Assembly: GCA_963728965.1 (NCBI GenBank)
Contig: CAVSMH010000002.1
Coordinates: 1 to 64,000 of the forward strand
Length of the DNA stretch: 64,000 nucleotides
From: DASQZT01 sp963728965
GTDB taxonomy: Bacteria > Acidobacteriota > Terriglobia > Bryobacterales > Bryobacteraceae
Reading direction: 5' to 3'
A program made the position numbers and the translations under genes. Of this stretch, positions 9,674 to 18,287 are shown in pieces. Below the pieces are notes generated by a model, which was given only the letters and a program-made list of their open reading frames with translations, was not told the DNA's origin and searched no databases. Position 1 is the first letter of the stretch; the number at the start of each line of letters is the position of its first letter.

Positions 9674-9828
9674 AGAAGGCTCCTTAACGAAATGGAATTG
9701 CTGCAAGCAGCACTTCCATGCTTTCGCGTAGGAGTTCTCAGCGGAAGGCAGGGGCCAAGTACAACAGCGAGAGCTTATTGCGTTCGACTGGCCGCGCTAC
9801 GCGTCTACCGCGCAGCGGTTTAGTCCAA

Positions 9829-9860
9829 CGCATAAAATGTGCTCGAACACATTTTATGCG
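9829..9860. repeat. 13-bp palindrome, CGCATAAAATGTG
   Basis: CGCATAAAATGTG (9829-9841) and its complement (9848-9860) flank a 6-base loop. The right arm ends in ATGCG, which belongs to the intron's domain V and is duplicated at 3839-3843. The palindrome is thus partly made of the target sequence at the right edge of the insert. It could be the terminal hairpin of the IS91 module. Confidence 0.6.
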
Positions 9861-9915
9861 GTAGTGCCGCCCGTGGGGATCTGTGCGGGGGGTGTCGGGC
9901 GACCGGCATCCCTAC

Positions 9916-10590
9916 CGTGACCGTGGCGGATCTCGACGAGGAGTACGTCGCGAAGATGGAGGACGTGCTTGAAGTGTATGAACGTCCCTACGATCCGGAG
10001 CAACCGGTTGTCTGCCTGGACGAAAAGCCGGTTACCTTGCACGCCGATGTCCGGCCGACTTCTGCGGCCGTGCCCGGTCGGGAAGCCAGACGGGACAACG
10101 AATACGAACGATGCGGCACAGCCAATGTTTTCTGCGCGGTAGAGCCAAAAGCGGGACGTCATTCCACGTTCCCGACGCCGGACCGTTCAGGCTTTGAATT
10201 TGCCCGGGTGGCGGTCACCTTGGCGCTGGAATACCCGAACGCCAAGACCATCCACTTGATAATGGATAACCTGAACATCCATCGCCGCAAGGCCCTGAGC
10301 GATGTCTTCGGAGCCGAAATGGCCATGAAGTCTGGGGCCGCTTCACCGTTCACTACACGCCAACTCATGGCAGTTGGCTCAATCAGGTGGAGATTGAAAT
10401 CGGGATGTTCGCGCAGCAGTGTTTAGGTAAGCGACGAATCCCCAGTCTCAAGATCCTGCGAGAGGAAGCGCGGGCCTGGAACCGACGAGTGAATCGAGAT
10501 CGCGTCCAAATCAACTGGAAGTTTGATCGCCAAGCAGCCCGACGTAAATTCGGGTACAACAGGAACTCTTTCAAGCGGCCAGAGACCTAG
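9916..10590 (+). pseudogene. IS630-family transposase, 3' part
   Basis: This is the catalytic half of the transposase that begins at 1536. It opens with VTVADLDEEYVAKMEDVLEVYE, continues with QPVVCLDEKPVTLHAD (first Asp) and TIHLIMDNLNIHRRKAL (second Asp). Near 10325 the frame shifts, and the last part, WGRFTVHYTPTHGSWLNQVEIE (catalytic Glu) through GYNRNSF, is in another frame to 10590. The gene therefore carries an A-run indel, an intron and a frameshift. The outer inverted repeats of this IS630 copy could not be fixed by eye; the right end is probably near 10650. Confidence 0.85.
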
Positions 10591-10729
10591 GGTTGGGCCA
10601 CGGCCCGAAATGGAGACGAAACGCGCTTTCCAAAAGCAAAATCCGATAACGTTCTTGGCCACCAGTGTCGGTTCCGGAGCGGCTCAAGGCCCTGTCGGGT
10701 GCTGCTGTGAAGAGACCGCCGTCACGAGC

Positions 10730-11134
10730 TTACTGCGCCCACCAAGGCACTGTCAAATTACCGTTGCGGAATTGTTGCAGTTCCACTTCGCGAAGCCGTG
10801 CAAGTGTCTCGACGATTCCATCCACTTCGAAAGAGCCACGTTCCGGCCCAGAGTCATCGTAATCGATGCTTACTTCTTTGAACAGTTCGCGTGCGGGCGG
10901 TCCATTTCTGAGGTCGAAGCCGGGTCCGAGGCCCACGTTATTCGGCCACGATCGGTCGACGTCCAGCACGACCATTTGTTTCGGGGACGATGCCGCACGA
11001 TAGTCCACCAGATTCCAACCTTTCGCTCTGCGCAGCTCACCATCTCTGACCCTAAGAAAAGGATCGCTTCGAACGGACGGATAAACTAAAGCATTCGCAC
11101 CTGCTTTACGCAGTAGAGTGCCGGCGGCTAACGC
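10730..11134 (-). pseudogene. RES-domain-like protein, N-terminally truncated
   Basis: The minus-strand frame is open from about 11134 to a stop at 10730, with no clear start. It reads GTLLRKAGANALVYPSVRS, then RAKGWNLVDYRAASSPKQ and a C-terminal part ending TVPWWAQ. The GANALVYPSVRS stretch followed by GWNLV resembles the C-terminal part of RES-domain proteins, known as NAD-degrading toxins. The upstream part has been lost, apparently at the ISAzo13 insertion. The assignment rests on short motifs and is tentative. With the ankyrin gene at 27073 it is part of the little background sequence left between insertions. Confidence 0.4.
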
Positions 11135-11149
11135 TTAGGCGTGGTAAAG

Positions 11150-12396
11150 AAATAACATTTACAACTGTGTTAGTTGCTTGGATGAATCGTGTAGTTCCAT
11201 TCGCCATGAAATTTGTCGGGCTTCAGATTGACATGGGAAAACTCGTCATCCGTGATCTTGCGCCCAACGGGGTACTTGCGGTGGTCCAGGCGGCAGGTCA
11301 CGGTTAGGCCCTTGGCCGTCGTCGTCCCGGCGATCAGGCGCACCACTGTCTCGTAGTCGCGTAGCGGCTCCCCGCGCCAGTTGGACGAGATGAAGGAAAA
11401 CAACCGGTGCTCTACCTTGTTCCATTTGCTCGTGCCCGGCGGGAAATGGCAGACCGTCAGCGTCAGCCCCGTCTGGTCGGCCAAGCCTTGCAGTTCCCAC
11501 TTCCACAGCCGCAGGCGCCAGCCGTTGCTACCACCGGCATCGGCAGTGATCAGCAACCGCCGAGTCCGAGGATACAGGCGGTGGCCCTCGGCGCGCCACC
11601 AACCGCGGATCGAAGCCACCGCGAACGCGCCTGTGTCGTGGTCCGTGCCCACGTTGACAAAGCCGACGTTGCGCCCCAGCTCGTAGATCCCGTAAGGATA
11701 GGCGCGGGGCACCTCGGGACCGGGAAAATCATGTCCGTTGACCTTGTCCGCCGTCCCCGCTTTGCGCCACTGGCGGCCCTGGTTCTGGTAGTTGCCAATC
11801 AATTCCTTTTTCTTCGTATCCACGGAAATGACGGGCTCGCCCGCCCGCAAGGCGTGCTTGACGGCGCGGTTAATATGCCGGAACTGCGCGTCGCGATCGG
11901 GATGGTCGTCCCCTTCCTCGGTCTTGCGGTTGCCCTGCAGGCTGTAGCCATCTTCTCGCAGGAGTTGGGTGACTTTGGTGTGGCTGACCGGGTGGTGCTC
12001 GGCAGTCAGTTCCGCCGCCAGCGTGCGGGCGCTCTTGCAGGTCCAGCGCAAGGGCGACTGCGGGTCGCCGCGCGCCGTAGGCTCGACCATGCCGTCCAAG
12101 GCGGGTGCCAGGCCGGGATCGTTGGACGTCAACGTATGGCGGCCGCCGCCCTCGTGGCGAATCCGGCCCGTCGCCAGCGGTGCGGCCTGCAATTCCTCAA
12201 CGCGCGACAGACCGCAAGCGCGGCTGACCCGCGATACGCCGCCATAACCCAGTTCTACGGCTTTGCTGGCGGCCACCAAGCGGCGGGCGTGTTCGTCCAG
12301 ATGCGGCCACATGCCAGCAAAGTACTGGGCGAGTTGGGCATCGGTGTCCCTGCCCAACGTAATAACACATCAGGAAAGTAGATGTAAATGTTATTT
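11150..12396 (-). mobile_element. ISAzo13-family insertion sequence
   Basis: The single transposase gene is framed by a perfect 14-bp inverted repeat, AAATAACATTTACA at 11150-11163 and its complement at 12383-12396. I could not identify a convincing target duplication. The element lies between the RES-like remnant and the CTAG left edge of the IS1182-like element. Confidence 0.82.
11170..12357 (-). CDS. ISAzo13-family transposase
   Basis: 395 aa, full length. The N-terminus has an HTH region (GYGGVSRVSRACGLSRVEEL). The centre carries HPVSHTKVTQLLREDGYSLQ and VISVDTKKKELIGNY with the first acidic residue. Then come NVGTDHDTGAFAVASIRGWW, LLITADAGGSNGWRLR and HFPPGTSKWNKVEHRLFSFI. This series is characteristic of the ISAzo13 DDE group. 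The start at 12357 lies just inside the right inverted repeat. No frameshift is seen, so the element could be active. Confidence 0.92.
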   Translation of the reverse strand: MGRDTDAQLAQYFAGMWPHLDEHARRLVAASKAVELGYGGVSRVSRACGLSRVEELQAAPLATGRIRHEGGGRHTLTSNDPGLAPALDGMVEPTARGDPQSPLRWTCKSARTLAAELTAEHHPVSHTKVTQLLREDGYSLQGNRKTEEGDDHPDRDAQFRHINRAVKHALRAGEPVISVDTKKKELIGNYQNQGRQWRKAGTADKVNGHDFPGPEVPRAYPYGIYELGRNVGFVNVGTDHDTGAFAVASIRGWWRAEGHRLYPRTRRLLITADAGGSNGWRLRLWKWELQGLADQTGLTLTVCHFPPGTSKWNKVEHRLFSFISSNWRGEPLRDYETVVRLIAGTTTAKGLTVTCRLDHRKYPVGRKITDDEFSHVNLKPDKFHGEWNYTIHPSN

Positions 12397-12423
12397 ATTT
12401 ATGAGCCCTTACGTGACAGGACA

Positions 12424-13224
12424 CTAGCAGCCCGTGTCAGAAGTAGGCGTTTTCCAGGCAGCCAGCCCGAAGCAAATTACTTGATATATGCCTGAATCGG
12501 CTGGCAGCATGGCCCTCGCGCCGCCGCTTTGCATTGCAAAGCTCTCACTCCTTTGTTCTGGTGCTCGTGATGTCGCCCAGAGCCACGAAAAAATGCGCGC
12601 GAACAGCATAAACGGTTGCAAAGAAAGCCCCTGTAACCGCCGGGGCTTCCCCACTCCCATGGTCTGGCGCAGGATCAACGAGAGATTGAACGCGGCTCCG
12701 TGCACCAGTAGTCGCTTCAGAATGTTCTTCCGACCCCGCAGGTGCACCCGTCTCATTCCGCCGGTCTCGTATAGGTGTGCGAAGCTCCGCTCCGTCAGTT
12801 CGCTCCGCAACTTCTGGAGTCGCTTGTTGCGGTCGCCGCGCCCACGCCGCCGGTTTTCATAGGTCCGCTTCTGCTCTTCCTCCTTCCCCTCACCTTGCCA
12901 GTTTCGCCGCCCACGCTCCGGCTCGGGGATGTAGCATCGGACTTCCTGCTCATGTACTTTCTTCAGCACCGCGCCGCTGTGATAGCCCTTGTCCGCTACC
13001 ACCTCTTCGACTCCATGTTCGTTGATCTCGCGGGCCACAGCTTGCGCTTCTTCCAGGGTCCGGTGGATCGTCGTCGTGTCCCCTTCATTGGCCGGCTGCA
13101 GCGTCACTGCCAGCAGCGCCCCACTGGTCAGATCCACTGCATGCTCGGCCTTGTGCGCCAGGTGCGTCCGCCCATCCTTCATTTTGGTGATTCGGGCGTC
13201 GGGGTCACTGGGGCTCATCCACTC
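12424..13224 (-). pseudogene. IS1182-like transposase, 3' part
   Basis: The C-terminal half begins EWMSPSDPDARITKMKDGRT and continues AHKAEHAVDLTSGALLAVTL, EVVADKGYHSG (second acidic residue) and ERSFAHLYETGGMRRVHLRG with the catalytic Glu region, as in IS1182/IS5-like DDE transposases. Joining it to the 5' part across the IS21 insert, with one ACTC copy removed, gives KKGSNLEWMSPSDPD, an exact in-frame repair. The final Cys codon lies inside the element, and the stop TAG comes from the CTAG flank. Confidence 0.85.
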
Positions 13225-13418
13225 GTGAGTTCGATCATCAGGCCTGGCCCACTTCGATCATCTAATTTGGCCCACCCCTGATAGTCATAGTTTGCCCCAT
13301 TCGGCCGGGAGTTGTTCGCGCCGCCCCGGCGTGAGTGGAGCCTGGCGACGCCCGTAGGGCGGCGCGTTTCAGGCGAAACGAACGGCGGGGTGGCGCGAAC
13401 CGGCGGCCCGCCTCCCGT

Positions 13419-14207
13419 TCACCGTTTCTTCCTCCTCTCCATCGTTCGCCGGAAGCGGAACGATTCTGTCCCGGTTTCAATAATGTGGGCCCGGTCCGTC
13501 ACCCGATCCAGCAAGGCTTTGCACAATCGCGGGTTCGGGAATACCGTAGTCCATTCTGAAAATGGCAGATTTGTCGTGACGATCAGTGCCGCTCTCTCGG
13601 CCCGCTCGGATACCACTTGAAACAGAAACTCCGCCCCCACATCGGCCAGCGGAACATAGCCAACCTCGTCGAGCGCGATTAGCTCGTACTTCTGCCATCG
13701 GGCCATCATGCGTCGTACCTGATTGTTCTGCTTCGCTTCCACGAGCTCGTTGACCAGAGCCGCGGCCGTGGTGAAGCGGACCCGGCGTTTCTGCCGGCAC
13801 GCAGCCAGACAGAGCCCGGTCGCCAGATGGCTCTTCCCCGTTCCACAGTCGCCGATCAGAACCACCGGTTCGTTACGTTCAATGTAGCCGCCTTCGGCCA
13901 GTTCGCGAATCTTTGCTGCTGGAATCGCCGGCGCCTGCGCAAAGTCGAACTCCTCCAGCGTCTTCATCCGGGGCAACTGCGAGTCCCGAATGCGATTGGC
14001 AATCGCATGCCGGTCGCGCTCCTCACACTCCAGCGCAAGTAATGCCTCCAGATACCCGATATGCGTGCGGTTTTCCTTCACCGCCTGCTCGGACAGGGAA
14101 ACAAAGTTCGCGGCGATCGCCGGCGTCCGGACGGACTTGCAATACTGCCGCACGCTGGCATGTTCGAGAGATTCACTCGGGCTTTTCACTGGATCACCCC
14201 TTTGCAT
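13419..14207 (-). CDS. istB: IS21 helper ATPase IstB
   Basis: 262 aa, a DnaA/DnaC-type AAA+ ATPase. Walker A is GDCGTGKSHLATGL, Walker B is ELIALDEVGYV, and sensor-like LIVTTNLPFSEW follows. It loads on target DNA and directs the IstA transposase, by analogy with IS21. ATG 14207 overlaps the end of istA by 22 bases, so translation is coupled. Its C-terminus (TESFRFRRTMERRKKR) is complete. No extra accessory gene is present, unlike the IS21-like transposon at 20157-26805. Confidence 0.93.
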   Translation of the reverse strand: MQRGDPVKSPSESLEHASVRQYCKSVRTPAIAANFVSLSEQAVKENRTHIGYLEALLALECEERDRHAIANRIRDSQLPRMKTLEEFDFAQAPAIPAAKIRELAEGGYIERNEPVVLIGDCGTGKSHLATGLCLAACRQKRRVRFTTAAALVNELVEAKQNNQVRRMMARWQKYELIALDEVGYVPLADVGAEFLFQVVSERAERAALIVTTNLPFSEWTTVFPNPRLCKALLDRVTDRAHIIETGTESFRFRRTMERRKKR

Positions 14208-15727
14208 CTCAGCAGCAGGTCGTACGCGTTCATCACGGGTTGTGGCCGCTCAAACTGGGCCAGTTCTTCCGACAGTTGGACCTGGCACCGTCGGCGCTCC
14301 TCGGCATCCGGCGTGCGCATGATGTGCAACACGGCCGCCGCATCCGTTACCCCAAGGTGAAGGGCTTCCTCCACTGCGCCGATCAGCCGATCCCATCCAC
14401 TGACCACGCCAACCCGAACCAGGCCGATCATCTCTCTGGTCCCGCCGCTCTTCCCGTAACGCTCCTCGAGTTTCTTCCAGATTCGATCCAAAGACGCGGG
14501 CCAGCGTCCGGCCTGCCTCCACTGCTCCAGCGGCGTCGACCCTGCCATGGCGCCCGGCTTCTTCTCCAATACATCGAGGTAGTGTTCGAGGTTCAGGATC
14601 TGGTGGCCGCGTCCGTAGTTTCGCTGGTGACGGGCGACGCATGTGCCGTCATACACGATCTCGATCAGCGAGGGCCATACCCGCGCGGTCACGCGCAGGC
14701 CGGGCCACAGGGGCGCCGAATACCAGTTCGTTTTCACTTTCACGCGGCCCTTGTTGTCTACGATCAATGGGTACAGGATCTCGTCTATCGGGAATCGCTC
14801 CTCGGCCGGCGGCAATAACTGCGCCCGTTCCATCTGGCTGGCCTCGCCAACCGTCATCGTCCTTCCGCTGATGGTTCGACTCCGGCTTGCCAGGCAGCCA
14901 GCCAATAGGTGCTGATTTAATTCCGCCAGGTCGGATGCCTCCGGCACCGGCACCAGCCAGTTCCGCCGGTACCGGCCCACTTCGCCTTCGACTCCACCTT
15001 TTTCATTGCCGCTCGCCGGGTTGCAGTATTCGCTCTGGAATCCCCAGTGCGAACGGAAGGCGATCACGCGACTGGTTTCTTCCCGCTGCCGTCCCCGTAG
15101 AATCTTCTTTACCGCGCTCGAGAGATTGTCGTAACGGAGGGTCCGAAAGACGCCACCGAAATACGCGAAGCCGTGCTCGTGCCCCTCCAAGAACGCCTGC
15201 TGGGTCGCATTGGTGTAGGCCCGGTGAAAGGCGTCTCCCGACCCCATACTGCGCATCGCGAAAAACTGCAGGACGCAGCGTTCGCCGCCCAGTTTCGCAG
15301 AGGCTTCGAACCAGTCCACTTGCGCTTCCTGGCCCAAGGCATAGGACTGCGGCACGAATATCTCGCGGCCGCTCAGGCCCAGCTCACGCTTCCTTCCCGC
15401 CACGAAGCGCCGCACGGTGGGCTCACCGATCGGATACTCGGGGTGCTCCTCTCGCACTCTGGTAAAGATCCGGTGTGCCGTGTGCCGCTGCTTCCGCGGC
15501 GCATCCCGGTCCTCTTCCAGAATCCGATTGATGATCTCTTTCAAAGGACCGAGCCGCGGCTGCTCCTTTTCGAAGCGCTTCCGTTCCGGCGGAATCGCGC
15601 TGCCGATCGCCTGTCGGACCATCCGGCGATGCACTCCGTGCTTCTCCGCCAGTCCCTTGATCGTCTCTCCGGCCGCGTGGCCGCGCCGGATCTCTTCGAA
15701 TAATTCCACTTTCAGCCTCCTGTCCAT
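14186..15727 (-). CDS. istA: IS21 transposase IstA
   Basis: 513 aa. The N-terminal HTH reads AAGETIKGLAEKHGVHRRMV. The DDE domain is seen as AQVDWFEAS (first Asp), LRYDNLSSAVKK (second Asp) and GNEKGGVEGEVGRYR (Glu). The C-terminal beta-barrel region carries VKTNWYSAPLWPG. Length matches IS21 transposases. ATG 15727 lies just inside the repeated end boxes. The gene is intact and precedes istB. Confidence 0.93.
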   Translation of the reverse strand: MDRRLKVELFEEIRRGHAAGETIKGLAEKHGVHRRMVRQAIGSAIPPERKRFEKEQPRLGPLKEIINRILEEDRDAPRKQRHTAHRIFTRVREEHPEYPIGEPTVRRFVAGRKRELGLSGREIFVPQSYALGQEAQVDWFEASAKLGGERCVLQFFAMRSMGSGDAFHRAYTNATQQAFLEGHEHGFAYFGGVFRTLRYDNLSSAVKKILRGRQREETSRVIAFRSHWGFQSEYCNPASGNEKGGVEGEVGRYRRNWLVPVPEASDLAELNQHLLAGCLASRSRTISGRTMTVGEASQMERAQLLPPAEERFPIDEILYPLIVDNKGRVKVKTNWYSAPLWPGLRVTARVWPSLIEIVYDGTCVARHQRNYGRGHQILNLEHYLDVLEKKPGAMAGSTPLEQWRQAGRWPASLDRIWKKLEERYGKSGGTREMIGLVRVGVVSGWDRLIGAVEEALHLGVTDAAAVLHIMRTPDAEERRRCQVQLSEELAQFERPQPVMNAYDLLLRCKGVIQ

Positions 15728-15808
15728 CCCGGAATGGTTTCATTTCCAGGTGTCAGGGGTGGGCCAAATTAGACGATCGAAGTGGGCCAAATTAGACGAG
15801 CGAACTCA

Positions 15809-16448
15809 ACTCCAGATTCGATCCTTTCTTCTTTCGCTTGCGGTCCAGTCGTGCCAACTGTTCGCGCGTCGGGTTCTCGATCCCGGCGGCCTTGGCCAGT
15901 TCCTTCAGATAGTCGTTGTAGCTTTGTCCGTTGTCCCGCCGCACGATGCTTTTCAGCGCCGCATTGGCTTCCAGCGTAGTGGCATCAATCGATACGGTCC
16001 GTCCGCTGACCAGTCCCTCTTGATCGAGGATCTTCAGCACCCAGCGGAACACGGCCTTGTGCGTCTCCAGCCAATACAATCGCCGCGTGCGCGAAATCGT
16101 GGAATGATCCGGCGTGGCCTCATCCAGCGCGTAGCCCAGGAATTTCCGTAACGACAGAGAGTCGGCTGTCGCCACGCGATTCCTCGCTCCGAATCGAGGC
16201 CCTCAAAAAAAACCGATCAGTAGCGATCGGAAGTAGACCCCCGGCGCCATGCTGGGCCGACCGTATACGCTGTCTTTGTAAAACTTCCGGCACAGCCGCT
16301 CCACCTTGGCATCGAAATCGTGCCCGTCCAGAATCTGATTCAAGCGGTCGTAGAAGACATTGGCTGGTGTCTCGACCACATCGCTGGTTGCGATCCACAG
16401 ATCCTGTTGCCGCTCCCGCTTCCGCCGCGTTCCCATTGCCATATCCAA
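15809..16448 (-). pseudogene. IS1182-like transposase, 5' part, frameshifted
   Basis: The first segment from ATG 16448 reads TRRKRERQQDLWIATSDV, then SVYGRPSMAPGVYFRSLLIG and stops at FF. The continuation EGLDSERGIAWRVADSLSLR is in another frame, and VSIDATTLEANAALKSIV carries the first catalytic Asp. The switch lies in a run of eight A on the + strand (16205-16212). With seven, the reading is continuous. Either the gene has a disabling indel or transcript slippage in the run made the full protein. It ends at the IS21 insertion and resumes at 13224. Confidence 0.85.
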
Positions 16449-16728
16449 TAGACGCTCAAAACATTTACGATGTCACATGTTTTTATTCGCCCGTCTCACT
16501 ATTACCACAGGCTGCTAGTCTTGTCAAGAGTGCCGGCGCGGTCGCAGCCGTTTCGGAAGTGTTGCGAAACAGGGGTCGGCGCTGTGGAGTGGGTTTGAGT
16601 TGGGGAGGCAGGGGGTTTCTGGGGACCTTCGACCGACGGCGGGCCTCTGGGCGGGATGACTCCACGGCAAAGCGATCGAGTTGTCAAAGAGCAACGGAGT
16701 GCTGCCAGCCGTCCGCACGGCGTCGGTT

Positions 16729-17868
16729 TCAACCGGTGTCGGGCGGGTTGCGGCCTCCGAGGGTCAACCAGAGATAATCATGCAACTGCATGGCGGAGCG
16801 AACGCCGTGGTCGCCGCGATGCAGATAACGCAACCGATAGAGGCGTTCGATCACCAGGGCCAGTGCGATCAGCAGCCATACGATCAGGATGCTGTTGGGC
16901 TCATGGTGGCAGATGTGCTCCATGCCATAACGGTTCTTGCCGTCGTTGAAACCCCTATTCTCGATCTCCCAACGGCTCTTGGCCATGCGATAGAAACTCA
17001 GGCTGCCCAGTTTGGCGACGGTGAAGTTGGTCAGCCATTCGGCTTGGACCACCGTGCCATCGCGCTTGTGTTGGTGGTAGCGCAGCACGCGCACGGTGGG
17101 CCAGTGGAGGGTTTCCCAAGGGGCGAAGTCATCAGCGTCCCAGACCTCGACTCGGTCATTGCCCTCCTGGAACACGGCTTGGGGCGGCTGACCATCAAAG
17201 CGAGCGCGTACGTCGGCGGCCAACAGGGGCAGGTTCTCCTTCAGGCGCGCCACCACGGGTAGTCCGACATCCTCGGTGGTGTGCAAGAAAGGAGCTGTGG
17301 CGTAAGCGCCGTCTCCTACCACGTAGTCGGCGAAGCGTGGTCCCAGGTGCTCTACGGCGCGCCGCAGCAATCGCTGTGCGGCGGCATACTCGCTGTCGCC
17401 TGGCCCATAGGGCTCCACATCGATCGGCAGCGTTAAACCAGCGCCCACCACACTGACCAGCACAAAATGATGCAGGCAACCGTGCACTTCGCCTTTGGCG
17501 TCCTTGATGGGATCACACAACGAGCAGGGTTCCCTATAGGTGCGGCCTGCGCCGGTGCCGTCCAGAGCCAGACCGATAAAGCGGCTATTCTCGAAGGCCT
17601 TGTTCCGTTTGGCCTGGTGCAGTGCTGCCGCTAGAGCCAGTCGCGTCGACTCGGGGTTCATACGTTCGGTGCAGTAGGCCAAGGCATCATCGCCGAAGGC
17701 CGCTCTCACGCCTAACCCAATTCGTGCTGCGGAGTGGACTAACCACTCCAGGCGCAAAAAGCTGGTGATTCGCAGGATCCGGCTCATCACCACGGCCCAC
17801 ACGATGTCCGTCGCGGGAATGTGTGGCTGGGTACGACCATCGCCGGGTTGCTGGAAATAGTTCTTCAA
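16729..17868 (-). CDS. IS4-like DDE transposase (copy A)
   Basis: 379 aa. The RNase H-like core shows SRFIGLALDGTGAGRTY (first Asp), DYVVGDGAYATAPF (second Asp) and YRMAKSRWEIENRGFNDGKN (Glu), followed by a hydrophobic SILIVWLLIALALVIERL segment. A CSLC pair follows the first Asp. The spacing and the 9-bp target duplication fit an IS4-superfamily enzyme; I could not name the exact group. It is identical in length to the copy at 18619. The accessory gene lies 50 bases upstream on the same strand. Confidence 0.85.
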   Translation of the reverse strand: MKNYFQQPGDGRTQPHIPATDIVWAVVMSRILRITSFLRLEWLVHSAARIGLGVRAAFGDDALAYCTERMNPESTRLALAAALHQAKRNKAFENSRFIGLALDGTGAGRTYREPCSLCDPIKDAKGEVHGCLHHFVLVSVVGAGLTLPIDVEPYGPGDSEYAAAQRLLRRAVEHLGPRFADYVVGDGAYATAPFLHTTEDVGLPVVARLKENLPLLAADVRARFDGQPPQAVFQEGNDRVEVWDADDFAPWETLHWPTVRVLRYHQHKRDGTVVQAEWLTNFTVAKLGSLSFYRMAKSRWEIENRGFNDGKNRYGMEHICHHEPNSILIVWLLIALALVIERLYRLRYLHRGDHGVRSAMQLHDYLWLTLGGRNPPDTG

Positions 17869-17918
17869 AGCCAGACCATGGCAGGCATAGTTTTGAATCT
17901 GTCGAGAATGCGGCCCCT

Positions 17919-18287
17919 TCAGCGGGGTGGCTGCTGTTTGCGCCAGAGGACCAACAACTCGGCATTGGCCGTGAGGACCTCGCGCAGAGCGTCCTGAAAG
18001 GCGCGGCCAGCTTCAACGCGCCGGCGGACGTCGTCTACCCACTTGATAGGAATTCGTTCCACACGACGCTTTCCCTGCGACATGAAAGTGAGAAACCAAA
18101 TCGGATGGCCCTCGCCAGACGCGCAATGACAAGTGGGTTTGCCACAGCGGCGGTGAGTGAGGGAGAGCGAACCAGGCAGCTGGTCATCGGGGAAGGGGAA
18201 CTGACGGAGACAACTGAACTTGCGTTGCCGGAGGCGGGCGGCTTCGGGACCTTTTGGGCTAACGTCCATCTGAAAGCAATTATACAT
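17919..18287 (-). CDS. small Cys-rich accessory protein of the IS (DUF6788-like)
   Basis: 122 aa. The core is DQLPGSLSLTHRRCGKPTCHCASGEGHPIWFLTFMSQG, with the motif R-R-C-G-x-P-x-C-x-C, followed by a basic helix (KWVDDVRRRVEAGRAFQDALREV). Small proteins of this type (DUF6788, as I recall the name) are found beside transposases. The Cys triad may bind zinc. The gene is upstream of and co-directional with the transposase. A second family member precedes an unrelated transposase at 29317. The role in transposition is not established. Confidence 0.7.
   Translation of the reverse strand: MYNCFQMDVSPKGPEAARLRQRKFSCLRQFPFPDDQLPGSLSLTHRRCGKPTCHCASGEGHPIWFLTFMSQGKRRVERIPIKWVDDVRRRVEAGRAFQDALREVLTANAELLVLWRKQQPPR

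Larger units (their letters stand above)
7326..9828 (-). mobile_element. IS91-type element with tyrosine recombinase partner
   Basis: Two leftward genes, a tyrosine recombinase and an IS91-type transposase, are bounded by a perfect 14-bp inverted repeat, TTGGACTAAACCGC at 7326-7339 and its complement at 9815-9828. Such a recombinase-transposase pair is a known IS91 subgroup. IS91 elements usually lack terminal inverted repeats, so the repeat is notable. The 250 bases left of the transposase (7340-7589) show no convincing gene. Beyond the right end lies a palindrome. Confidence 0.7.
1995..9915 (+). mobile_element. group II intron, itself interrupted in domain V
   Basis: The 5' end is GTGCGCC, the usual bacterial group II start, and the 3' end is CATCCCTAC, an AY end. 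Domain V is split: GAGCCCCATGCG lies at 3832-3843 and GGTAGTGCCGCCCGTGGGGATC at about 9860-9881. Joined, they form one domain V hairpin with a TAGT loop. ATGCG is present on both sides of the insert (3839-3843 and 9856-9860), so 3844-9855 is later inserted DNA. The intron sits in the IS630 transposase and restores its frame when removed. A split domain V and a frameshifted maturase mean it cannot splice now. Confidence 0.85.
13225..15808 (-). mobile_element. IS21-family insertion sequence
   Basis: This element carries istA and istB and has TGAGTTCG...CGAACTCA termini, each followed by repeated TCTAATTTGGCCCAC-type boxes (two per end), the multiple-site layout of IS21. The target ACTC is present on both sides (13221-13224 and 15809-15812). 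Removing the element and one ACTC restores the IS1182-like transposase frame. Both genes look intact. Confidence 0.88.
12427..16514 (-). mobile_element. IS1182-like insertion sequence, split by IS21
   Basis: CTAG flanks both ends (12423-12426 and 16515-16518). Just inside, the termini read CAGCCCGTGTCAGAAGTAGG and, reversed from the right, CAGCCTGTGGTAATAGTGAG, an imperfect terminal inverted repeat. The interior is one transposase gene, interrupted by an IS21 element at 13225-15808. The TAG stop of the transposase is formed by the last bases of the element and the flanking CTAG. Confidence 0.78.

Noticed and set aside
16483..16665. Open frame TAPALLTRLAACGNSETGE as the natural end of the small ORF
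   Set aside because: From 16514 downwards it lies in the IS1182-like element, so the real continuation must be across the CTAG flanks at 12426.
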